Assembly: GCA_902500785.1 (NCBI GenBank)
Contig: CABVRW010000004.1
Span: 1 to 50,661 of the forward strand
Length of the DNA: 50,661 nucleotides
Reading direction: 5' to 3'
Source: an uncultured Nitrospira sp.
Lineage (GTDB): Bacteria > Nitrospirota > Nitrospiria > Nitrospirales > Nitrospiraceae
The notes under the pieces are model-generated. The model searched no databases and was not told the origin of the DNA. It saw only the letters and a program-made list of their open reading frames with translations. Positions within the stretch are counted from its first letter, which is position 1; the number at the start of each line of letters is the position of its first letter. Shown here in pieces: positions 43,904 to 50,661 of this stretch. A program made the translations under genes and the position numbers.

Positions 43904-43919
43904 TGGGTATTTTCTTGCT
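43904..43919 (+). promoter_or_regulatory. Possible sigma-54 site upstream of pilT
   Basis: TGGGTA-TTTTC-TTGCT keeps the invariant GG and a perfect TTGCT at the right spacing, but the CAC part of the -24 element is not conserved. It lies about 105 bases ahead of the pilT ATG. Weaker than the two pilin sites. Confidence 0.3.
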
Positions 43920-44025
43920 TTCTCACCTTCCTATGGCATGATCGGATCAACTCGACGAGCCATGATCATCTACTCATAACTACGCTCGTTTCTCCGCACA
44001 TTCTCTCACTGCATGGAGTGATCCG

Positions 44026-45087
44026 ATGATTGACATCTCGAAACTGTTGACCTTTGGCGTCCAGCAGGGCGCCTCCGACTGTCACATTAGCGCCGGCGAG
44101 CCGCCGATGATCCGCCTGCATGGCGATCTCAAGAAACTCGATCACCCTCCCCTGACTCAGGACGAAACGCACGCGCTCATCTATGACATGATGAGCGATG
44201 CGCAGCGCAAGAACTTCGAAGAACACCGGGAATGCGACTTCTCGTTCGACCTCGGCGACATTGCCCGATTCCGCGTGAACGTCTTCGTTCAAGGGCGTGG
44301 ATTGGGGGCCGTGTTCCGGACCATTCCGACCGAAATTCTTCCGCTGGAAAAACTTGGCATGCCGCCCATTCTCCGTCAGCTCTGCGATCGCGAGAAAGGA
44401 CTGATCTTGGTCACCGGTCCGACCGGGTCCGGAAAGTCCACCACGCTCGCGGGCATGATCGACTACCTCAACAACACCTTCGAAGGGCACATTCTCACCA
44501 TTGAAGACCCGGTGGAATTTGTGCACAAATCCAAAAAATGCCTGGTCAACCAGCGAGAGCTCGGCGTGCACACCCTCTCGTTCGCCAATGCCCTTCGTGC
44601 CGCCCTCCGCGAAGACCCCGACATCATTCTTGTCGGTGAAATGCGGGACTTGGACACGATTCAGTTGGCCTTGACCGCAGCCGAGACCGGCCACTTGGTC
44701 TTTGCCACCCTGCACACCTCGAGCGCTCCGAAAACCATCGACCGTATTATCGACGCCTTCCCTCCAAACCAGCAGGCTCAGGTCCGCGCGCAGTTGTCGG
44801 AAACGCTGGAAGCCGTGCTGACTCAGACGCTCCTCAAGAAGAAGAGCGGTGGCCGCATCGCTGCGGTGGAGATCATGGTCGGCACTACGGCCGTGCGAAA
44901 CCTCATCCGAGAGGGCAAACTCCATCAAATTCCTGGGATCATGCAGGCCAGCCAAAAAGACGGCATGCAGACCATGGACATGGCCCTGGTCGACTTGGCC
45001 ACGCGCGGCATGGTGACAAAAGCCGAGGCCCAGTCGCGTAGCATGAATCCCAATCTATTCAACGCCGCAGTCGGGGGCGCCGCATAA
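44026..45087 (+). CDS. pilT: Type IV pilus retraction ATPase PilT
   Basis: A 353-residue hexameric ATPase that depolymerises pili and powers twitching, DNA uptake or surface sensing from the cytoplasmic face. It shows Walker A GPTGSGKSTT (131-140), the Asp box TIEDPVEFVH, Walker B ILVGEMRDLDTIQLALTAAETGH, the His box FATLHTSSAPKTIDRIIDAFP, and the C-terminal AVRNLIREGKLHQI, the AIRNLIRE-type element specific to PilT. Length is normal. It is followed after 46 bases by a second retraction ATPase gene. The pilin genes lie 12 kb away on the other strand. Confidence 0.97.
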   Translation: MIDISKLLTFGVQQGASDCHISAGEPPMIRLHGDLKKLDHPPLTQDETHALIYDMMSDAQRKNFEEHRECDFSFDLGDIARFRVNVFVQGRGLGAVFRTIPTEILPLEKLGMPPILRQLCDREKGLILVTGPTGSGKSTTLAGMIDYLNNTFEGHILTIEDPVEFVHKSKKCLVNQRELGVHTLSFANALRAALREDPDIILVGEMRDLDTIQLALTAAETGHLVFATLHTSSAPKTIDRIIDAFPPNQQAQVRAQLSETLEAVLTQTLLKKKSGGRIAAVEIMVGTTAVRNLIREGKLHQIPGIMQASQKDGMQTMDMALVDLATRGMVTKAEAQSRSMNPNLFNAAVGGAA

Positions 45088-45133
45088 ACGCGCCCCCTCG
45101 CATGGTTTAGACGGCAGCATAAGAGGCATTCCC

Positions 45134-46297
45134 ATGGATGTTCGCACCCTTCTCGAAGTGATGGTCAAGCAGGAATCATCCGACCTGTATCTCACCGTTG
45201 ATGCGCCACCCATCTATCGCATCCATGGATCGACACATCGAACCGATGCCCCGCCGTTCACCAATGAGCAGCTCGAATCGCTGGCGCTGGCCCTCATGCG
45301 CGGCCAGCAGCGAGGTGAGTTCGAAGAGAAAATGGAGATGAATCTCGCCCTCTATTACAAGGATCTTGGCCGCTTCCGCGTCAACATTTTCCGGCAAAAG
45401 GGAAACGTCGGTTTGGTGTTTCGCCACATCAAAGCGGAGATCATGACAGTCGAACAATTGGACCTGCCGCCCATCGTCAAAGACATCGCCATGACCAAGC
45501 GGGGGCTGGTGCTCGTCGTCGGTGCGACGGGCTCCGGCAAATCCACCTCGCTGGCAGCCATGATCGATCACCGTAATACGGTGCATGCCGGCCATATCAT
45601 CAGCGTGGAAGATCCGATCGAGTTCGTCCATCATCACAAGAAATCTATTGTGACTCAGCGCGAAGTCGGCTTTGATACCCATTCCTTCGGACACGCCTTA
45701 AAGAACACCTTGCGACAAGCCCCGGACGTCATTCTCATCGGTGAAATCCGAGATACGGAAACCATGGAAGCCGCCATCACCTTCGCCGAAACCGGCCATC
45801 TCTGTCTCGGAACGTTGCACTCGAATAACGCGAATCAATCCATCGAACGCATCATGAACTTCTTCCCGGTAGAACGGCACGCGCAAATCTATCTGCAGCT
45901 CTCATTGAACCTGCGGGCCATCATCTCTCAACGATTGATCCCCTCTCTCGATGGCCGTCGGGTACCCGCGCTCGAAATCATGCTCGATACCCCGCGTATC
46001 AAGGACCTCATCAAGCGTTCGGAGATCGATACGTTGAAAGAAGCGATGGAGCAGGGCATTGATGAAGGCTGCCAAACGTTCGACTACGTGCTGCTGCAAC
46101 TCTATAAGGCTGGGAAAATCAGCATTGAACAAGCATTGATCAACGCGGACAGCGCGAACAACCTTCGTCTTAAAATTAAACTGGCAGGATTGAAAGGCGA
46201 CGACGCGGTGGCCGCCCTGCTAGACAAGAACGACAGAGCGGAGAAGGGATTTCAGATTCAAGGGCAAATGGGACAGGGCGGAGGCAAGAAACGTTGA
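45134..46297 (+). CDS. pilU: PilT-dependent retraction ATPase PilU
   Basis: A 387-residue PilT paralogue. Walker A GATGSGKSTS (130-139), Asp box VEDPIEFVHH, Walker B ILIGEIRDTETMEAAITFAETGH, His box LGTLHSNNANQSIERIMNFFP. The AIRNLIRE element of PilT is replaced by RIKDLIKRSEIDTLKEAMEQG and the protein has a longer Gly/Lys-ending tail, both as in PilU. PilU normally boosts PilT-driven force. The gene pair pilT-pilU is standard order, probably one transcript. It converges on the cytochrome c gene with 91 bases between. Confidence 0.94.
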   Translation: MDVRTLLEVMVKQESSDLYLTVDAPPIYRIHGSTHRTDAPPFTNEQLESLALALMRGQQRGEFEEKMEMNLALYYKDLGRFRVNIFRQKGNVGLVFRHIKAEIMTVEQLDLPPIVKDIAMTKRGLVLVVGATGSGKSTSLAAMIDHRNTVHAGHIISVEDPIEFVHHHKKSIVTQREVGFDTHSFGHALKNTLRQAPDVILIGEIRDTETMEAAITFAETGHLCLGTLHSNNANQSIERIMNFFPVERHAQIYLQLSLNLRAIISQRLIPSLDGRRVPALEIMLDTPRIKDLIKRSEIDTLKEAMEQGIDEGCQTFDYVLLQLYKAGKISIEQALINADSANNLRLKIKLAGLKGDDAVAALLDKNDRAEKGFQIQGQMGQGGGKKR

Positions 46298-46388
46298 TGA
46301 TCAGCGGGTGACGCGCTTCAGTGTATCGCTCAAGTCTTCATGTTGCCCCTCTGCGAAACCGCATCACGCAACTCATCGGCACCTCTGC

Positions 46389-46910
46389 CTATGGGCTTCT
46401 CGGTGCAGACTCTTCTACCGCCTGCTCCAAATACGACGCAATCTTATCCAATGCACCCGCACTCAACTTTCGTCCATACCATACCGGCATCGTGTCCGCA
46501 GGAAAACCAGGGACTACATAGGTTCCCGGGGATACCACTGATTCTACGATATACTCCCGAACCGTCTGCGCCTGCCCTCGATATTCCGGATCGGCCAAAC
46601 GAGCCTCCCCTGTCTTCCCCAACCAAAGTGGCGGACCGACCTGCCCTTTCGCCCCGACGATGCCGGGAATCTGATGACAGACCGGACAACCGGCACGGAC
46701 AAAGAGTTCCTGGATCGGTTCGTCCCCCGTCACCAAGGGCACCATGTTCGGATCGACGTTCAGAGCACCCAGGGATGAATCAAGCAATGGCTGGATATTC
46801 CGGATTCCAGCCATTGCAACCAGCAACACAATCCCAGCCACCAACGCCGCTAATGCCTTGTTCTTTTGGTTCAATGGCGGAACAGATGGCGGCACGTTGG
46901 CATTCAGCAT
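46389..46910 (-). CDS. Membrane-anchored class I cytochrome c
   Basis: A 173-residue electron carrier. An N-terminal membrane segment (ALAALVAGIVLLVAMAGI, about 19-36) anchors a periplasmic heme domain with a single CPVCH site (Cys75, Cys78, His79) and a Met141 in DTMPVWYG as likely sixth ligand, plus a final helix GALDKIASYLEQ typical of class I cytochromes. A 45-residue insertion between the heme site and the Met holds LAVPEY-like surface loops (GEARLADPEYRGQAQTVREYI). It follows the formylglycine-enzyme-like gene by 18 bases and so may share its transcript and a common electron-transfer or assembly task. Confidence 0.88.
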   Translation of the reverse strand: MLNANVPPSVPPLNQKNKALAALVAGIVLLVAMAGIRNIQPLLDSSLGALNVDPNMVPLVTGDEPIQELFVRAGCPVCHQIPGIVGAKGQVGPPLWLGKTGEARLADPEYRGQAQTVREYIVESVVSPGTYVVPGFPADTMPVWYGRKLSAGALDKIASYLEQAVEESAPRSP

Positions 46911-46928
46911 AGACCGGTAACAGAAACC

Positions 46929-47786
46929 CTAGTTCTTGGCATCCATCGCACAGCGAAACCCAATCGTGCGGTCTTGAAAGTCAGGCTCTGCGGAGAAACG
47001 CGCCGACACCCGCAAGGCGGCTGGTAGGTCGGCCCAAGACCCCCCACGGAGCACCCGCTTCTCACCGCTCGCCGGCCCCGTCGGATTCTTCTCCGGACTC
47101 TTCCCATAATATTCTCGATGATACCAGTCAGCTACCCATTCGGCCGCATTTCCAGCCATGTGGTGAAGCCCATACGGACTCCGTCCCCCCGCTTTCAACC
47201 CATGGCGAACACTCATCCCCTCGACACCGCCAGCCACCCCAACCAACGTGATCGCCTCACTCACCCACACCCCGCGATTGTAATTCGCAATATCCACAAA
47301 CGGCTGCATGTGCCCCCAGGGATACCGACGCCCGTCGGTCCCGCGCGCCGCCTTTTCCCACTCAGCCTCCGTCGGCAGCCGTTTCCCCGCCCAGGCACAA
47401 TAGGCTGTCGCATCGCTCCAGCTCATCCCGACCGCCGGACGATCGCCCACAGTCTCCGCTGCTTCATCATCCCAGGTGGGCGGCGCATCATGCTGCGCCT
47501 CTTGAAGAAACCTTCTATAGAGCTGTAGCGAGACCTCATATTGATCAATCGCATAGGAATCGAGGGTGACTGAATGCTCCGGGCGTTCGGAGGGGAGTCC
47601 GTCATTGCTACCCATCGTAAAAGATCCAGATGGAATCAACACCATCGGGGCGCCATCCTTTCCCTTGATCATCTCCGCAGCACCTGGCAGATCACTCGCC
47701 CTAGATTGTGGCTCGGCAGCTCGAACCAACCAGCCTTCGGCAAACACAACGGCGAACATCACGATGATTACGCTGAATAGCCGCAT
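46929..47786 (-). CDS. Exported formylglycine-generating-enzyme-like (SUMF1) protein lacking active-site Cys
   Basis: A 285-residue protein with a signal peptide (LFSVIIVMFAVVFAEGWLVRA) and an FGE-sulfatase domain: VLIPSGSFTMGSNDG, YEVSLQLYRRFL, RPAVGMSWSDATAYCAWAGKRLPTEAEWEKAARG, AGNAAEWVADWY, RVLRGGSWADLP and IGFRCAMD. True FGEs have a copper-binding Cys pair in the last third; here RGGSWADLP has no Cys, so it probably does not make formylglycine and instead binds or remodels another partner. ATG 47786 is preferred with GGGAGG at good spacing. Being directly before a cytochrome c gene, it may serve a respiratory or maturation role, which is unproven. Confidence 0.85.
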   Translation of the reverse strand: MRLFSVIIVMFAVVFAEGWLVRAAEPQSRASDLPGAAEMIKGKDGAPMVLIPSGSFTMGSNDGLPSERPEHSVTLDSYAIDQYEVSLQLYRRFLQEAQHDAPPTWDDEAAETVGDRPAVGMSWSDATAYCAWAGKRLPTEAEWEKAARGTDGRRYPWGHMQPFVDIANYNRGVWVSEAITLVGVAGGVEGMSVRHGLKAGGRSPYGLHHMAGNAAEWVADWYHREYYGKSPEKNPTGPASGEKRVLRGGSWADLPAALRVSARFSAEPDFQDRTIGFRCAMDAKN

Positions 47787-47990
47787 ACACACCTCCCACC
47801 AGGAATAAACCTGCAGGCAGCCCGATCCTACTCTTCAGCGAAGTGTAGCCGCGCGTCTATGCAAACTCAACTACACTACAAGATGTGAGCTTGAGGCGGA
47901 AACCCTTCCGGCTGATAAAAGTAACCAACGCCTGCAATTCATTGCGAGCATTGAGTGACGTGATGATCCGGCGATACGCGCAGAAACGGC

Positions 47991-48021
47991 TCCGGCCGGC
48001 ATGCTTCGCATGCCGGCCGGA
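47991..48021 (-). terminator. Perfect 14-bp hairpin after the small lipoprotein gene
   Basis: TCCGGCCGGCATGC pairs perfectly with GCATGCCGGCCGGA across a TTC loop. It lies 34 bases past the lipoprotein stop. On the minus strand it is followed by GCCGTTTCTG, a short T-run, so a terminator is plausible; a mobile palindrome (REP-like) is the alternative. Confidence 0.5.
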
Positions 48022-48054
48022 TGAGAGGCAGGCTAAATATCTAGCGTCGCTTTA

Positions 48055-48549
48055 TCACTTGAGCTCCGCAACACGGCGGTCGTGGTCTTTCACACTCTTT
48101 ACAGTCGTGAGATCCGACCGCTCCAACAGATTGTGAAGCACCTCTTGTTTCAACTGAATCATCAGCGCCTTGCTATGGACGGATGAGGGCGCGGGATCCT
48201 GCAAGAGGTTCAACCACCCCGTCGTGGCTGCGTCATAACGATTATTTGGCATAGCCGTGTGTAACTCTTGAAACACCGTAATCGCATCGGCCCGATTCTC
48301 AAAGAGCGCGACCAATCCACGGGTGTAGTAGGCCTCTTCACAGGCTGGCCCTTTGTGACAATTCTTCATCCGGGTATCCTGCGCGTAGGCAATCGCCTGA
48401 AGCAATTTCAACTCACTGGTCTCGACGGGGAAGAACGCGCTGCTCGGCAACGTAGTGGAAGAACCGGGCTGACTCATCGTCGTACACCCTTCAAACCCGC
48501 CGGCGATGAGCATCAACAGGGCGAGGGAGAGAACAGTTCGTCGCGACAT
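48055..48549 (-). CDS. Small lipoprotein of unknown function
   Basis: A 164-residue lipoprotein: signal MSRRTVLSLALLMLIAGGFEGC with lipobox FEGC, then a Ser/Thr-rich linker and a helical domain (LKLLQAIAYAQDTRMKNCHKGPACEEAYYTRGLVALFENRADAITVFQELHT) with a CHKGPAC pair and a short TPR-like piece. A C-terminal coiled-coil-like stretch (HSKALMIQLKQEVLHNLLERSD) ends the protein. I do not recognise a family. The ATG at 48549 is chosen because TAGGAGGC precedes it; the frame remains open upstream without signal character. It is alone, with the RTX gene 297 bases upstream. Confidence 0.75.
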   Translation of the reverse strand: MSRRTVLSLALLMLIAGGFEGCTTMSQPGSSTTLPSSAFFPVETSELKLLQAIAYAQDTRMKNCHKGPACEEAYYTRGLVALFENRADAITVFQELHTAMPNNRYDAATTGWLNLLQDPAPSSVHSKALMIQLKQEVLHNLLERSDLTTVKSVKDHDRRVAELK

Positions 48550-48846
48550 CGTATGCCTCCTAACAAGCGCGGACATGGTGACGCGCAATGATGATCTCTT
48601 GCGTTGCATTGATGTTCTGACTGTACCACCGAACCGCAATTGGACCATTCCACAGAGGCTGTACCTCTTCGGTACTGGGCGACAGGGCCCGCAAGCCTTT
48701 GCAATATCAGACGATTTAGAGTCAGTTAATGAGAGAAATGAACGTCTAGGCGACGCTTGCGCCTACCTATTCCAGAGAAGAGGCGAAGCGCGATGTGGTC
48801 CGGAGGAAGTCGCCCCGCCGAGCAGGCAGAGCGACCGAGACATACC
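48550..48846. other. Gap between RTX gene and small lipoprotein
   Basis: A 297-base gap with no supported gene. It must carry the promoter of the small lipoprotein and the end of the RTX transcript, but I found neither a clear -35/-10 pair nor a strong stem with a T-run. Confidence 0.4.
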
Positions 48847-50661
48847 CTAGCGCCAGTTCGCTGCCAAGATCTGCTGCACATCCTGGGGACGCTGGGCCAC
48901 GGCTTGCTCCCAACTCAACCCCGTCTGTTGCGTGAATCCCGCCATCGCCTGGATCAATTGGTTAACCTGTGTATTCATCAGCTGTTGGCCATTGCCAGCT
49001 TGGACCGTTTCGATCTGATTCGTGGCACCCCCATACCAGTTGGCAATTGTAACCTGATCGGTCGAACCGTAGAGCGCAATACGCAGATCACTAGCACTTT
49101 GACTCAACATAATGTCCAGAGGATTGACCCCGGAGCCAAAGTTCAGCCGATCGCTGCTCCCATTCGTGTCGGTGATGGTATCCTGGCCATCTCCGCGAGC
49201 AAATTGAAAGAGATCATTTCCCGATCCACCACTAAGCACATCGTTTCCCTGTCCACCTATGATCGTATCGTTACCATCACCACCTGCCAACGCATTGTTG
49301 CCACCATTTCCGGTCAGCACATTGGCCAAGGTATTGCCCGTCCCGTTGATCGCCGTAGATCCGGTCAGTGTGAGATTTTCGAGGTTAGCTCCCAGGGTCC
49401 AGGTCACAGAACTCTGCACCGTATCGGTGCCGGCATTCAGTGTCTCAACCACCGTATCCCCCGCGCCAACAACATAGGTATCGTTTCCTGCCCCACCGGT
49501 CAACGTGTTGGCCGCGCTGTTGCCAATCAGAATATTGTTGAGCCCGTTCCCCGTTCCATTGATAGCGGCAGTCCCGGTGAGCGTCAAGTTCTCGACATTC
49601 GCCGCAAGTGTATGCGTCACAGAACTCTTGACGGTATCAATCCCGGCATTCAGCGCTTCGACAACGGTGTCGCCGGCTCCGACGACATAGGTGTCGTTCC
49701 CGGCTCCCCCAGTGAGTCGATTTGCCGCGCCATTCCCAATCAGAATATTGTCCAGGCCGTTCCCGGTTCCGTTGATCGCTGAGGTCCCAGTCAACGTAAG
49801 ATTCTCCACATTGGCGGCAAGCGTGTACGTCACCGAACTCTGAACCGTGTCGATGCCTTCATGAGACAATTCAGTTATCTTGTCGCCGGTGTTGTCCACG
49901 ATGTACGTGTCGTCGCCCTGGCCTCCGATCAGCGTATCTGCGCCGGCGCCACCATTGAGAATATTTGCGGCACTGTTCCCAGTGAGGGTGTTCGCGACAC
50001 TGTTGCCGGTTCCGTCGATGGCGAATGTTCCCGTTAACACCAACTTTTCCAAATTGGCTCCCAGGGTCCAACTCATTTCGGTTTGGACGATATCAGTCCC
50101 GGCACTCGCGGCCTCTACGATCGTGTCACCTGTCCCGACGACATAGGTGTCGTTCCCCGCCCCGCCTGCAAGAACATTGGCCGACCCATTGCCGACAATG
50201 ATATTGTTGAGTGAATTCCCGGTTCCGTTGATTGCTGCACCGCCTACGAGAGTCAGGTTTTCGACGTTCGCTCCCAACGCATACGTGATACTGCTCTGAA
50301 CGGTATCCGTCCCTTGCCCTGCCTGTTCCGTCACTCCATCCCCAACATCATCGACTACGTAGAGATCGTTTCCGGATCCACCGATCATGGTATCCGCACC
50401 GATACCCCCGTCCAACGTGTCGTTCCCGGCGCCGCCATCCAACTGGTCAACTCCTCCACCGCCAAGAAGTGTGTCATTGCCTGCTCCACCATAGAGGCGG
50501 TCATCTCCGCCCAATCCTGAAAGAATGTCGTTCGTGACGTTCCCAAAGAGGTAATCCACATCATCAGCGCCGACGAGATTCACCCCTTCAACGTGAGACA
50601 GCATCATGCTGTAATTCCAGGTCGTGCCGTCTGCGAATTGGATCAGATCGACACGGAGCGA
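48847..50661 (-). CDS. RTX (hemolysin-type calcium-binding repeat) protein, C-terminal part
   Basis: The frame is open from the right edge, so only the last 604 residues are here. At the edge [13 protein letters not shown], a common RTX-linker motif, is followed by nonapeptide repeats [11 protein letters not shown], the calcium roll, and then about five modules of ~71 residues ([34 protein letters not shown]...[24 protein letters not shown]) with a DNA period of about 213 bases in the best copies. The end ([26 protein letters not shown]) is likely the uncleaved type I secretion signal. Such proteins leave the cell through a type I secretion system and fold when they bind calcium; adhesion, surface-layer or degradative roles are all possible. 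No secretion genes are in the window. Confidence 0.88.
   Translation of the reverse strand, partial: SLRVDLIQFADGTTWNYSMMLSHVEGVNLVGADDVDYLFGNVTNDILSGLGGDDRLYGGAGNDTLLGGGGVDQLDGGAGNDTLDGGIGADTMIGGSGNDLYVVDDVGDGVTEQAGQGTDTVQSSITYALGANVENLTLVGGAAINGTGNSLNNIIVGNGSANVLAGGAGNDTYVVGTGDTIVEAASAGTDIVQTEMSWTLGANLEKLVLTGTFAIDGTGNSVANTLTGNSAANILNGGAGADTLIGGQGDDTYIVDNTGDKITELSHEGIDTVQSSVTYTLAANVENLTLTGTSAINGTGNGLDNILIGNGAANRLTGGAGNDTYVVGAGDTVVEALNAGIDTVKSSVTHTLAANVENLTLTGTAAINGTGNGLNNILIGNSAANTLTGGAGNDTYVVGAGDTVVETLNAGTDTVQSSVTWTLGANLENLTLTGSTAINGTGNTLANVLTGNGGNNALAGGDGNDTIIGGQGNDVLSGGSGNDLFQFARGDGQDTITDTNGSSDRLNFGSGVNPLDIMLSQSASDLRIALYGSTDQVTIANWYGGATNQIETVQAGNGQQLMNTQVNQLIQAMAGFTQQTGLSWEQAVAQRPQDVQQILAANWR

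Noticed and set aside
43966-44955. 329-residue minus-strand open frame
   Set aside because: Antisense shadow of pilT, whose catalytic motifs are complete.
48757-49782. 341-residue plus-strand open frame
   Set aside because: Antisense to the RTX repeats; the regular codon pattern of the repeats keeps the reverse frame open.
1-50661. CRISPR array, insertion sequence, phage or toxin-antitoxin genes
   Set aside because: No regularly spaced direct repeats of CRISPR type, no transposase or integrase motif and no small paired toxin-antitoxin frames were seen on either strand.

Overview
This window comes from a Gram-negative bacterium of fairly high G+C. It has lipoproteins, a Wzm/Wzt-type polysaccharide exporter, type IV pilins of the kind seen in Deltaproteobacteria and Nitrospirota, PilT/PilU, a periplasm-facing cytochrome c and an RTX protein. 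My best guess is a Nitrospira-like member of the Nitrospirota, inferred from gene content and style only; I could not run a marker search. No rRNA, tRNA, CRISPR array, transposase or phage gene was seen.

Layout. 1-3.1 kb: edge of a lipoprotein gene, a membrane-anchored SGNH hydrolase and a kinesin-light-chain-type TPR lipoprotein. 3.3-5.3 kb: a fused Gfo/Idh/MocA oxidoreductase and NAD-dependent epimerase. 5.5-8.4 kb: a sensor kinase/response regulator pair. 8.9-26.2 kb: a long co-directional glycan cluster on the minus strand (DegT aminotransferase, five GT4 glycosyltransferases, a WecA-like initiating transferase, an FAD amine-oxidase-like enzyme, two AsnB-like amidotransferases, a Wzm/Wzt exporter, a methyltransferase). 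Its middle (about 13.6-26.2 kb) is clearly more AT-rich than either flank. 26.2-32.5 kb: an ABC-2 transporter pair, a membrane-anchored helical-repeat protein, an O-antigen-ligase/TPR protein and two tandem type IV pilin genes, each with a good sigma-54 promoter match; a perfect-stem terminator follows the second-transcribed pilin. 32.8-40.0 kb: a housekeeping run (class V aminotransferase, serA, hisZ, dnaB, then a TPR lipoprotein) behind a strong sigma-70 promoter. 40.3-46.3 kb: lytic transglycosylase, YfgM-like protein, bioF, pilT and pilU. 46.4-50.7 kb: cytochrome c with a formylglycine-generating-enzyme-like partner, a small lipoprotein, and the C-terminal part of a large RTX protein cut by the window edge.

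How it may fit together. The most interesting unit is the continuous minus-strand stretch from the pilins through the O-antigen-ligase-like protein and ABC transporter into the glycan cluster, with the retraction ATPases 12 kb away. It resembles the pilA-pilG-pilH-pilI arrangement of Myxococcus joined to a surface-polysaccharide locus, which suggests that pilus production and glycan assembly (perhaps pilin glycosylation) are linked here. That link is inference. The gene calls themselves rest on visible motifs.
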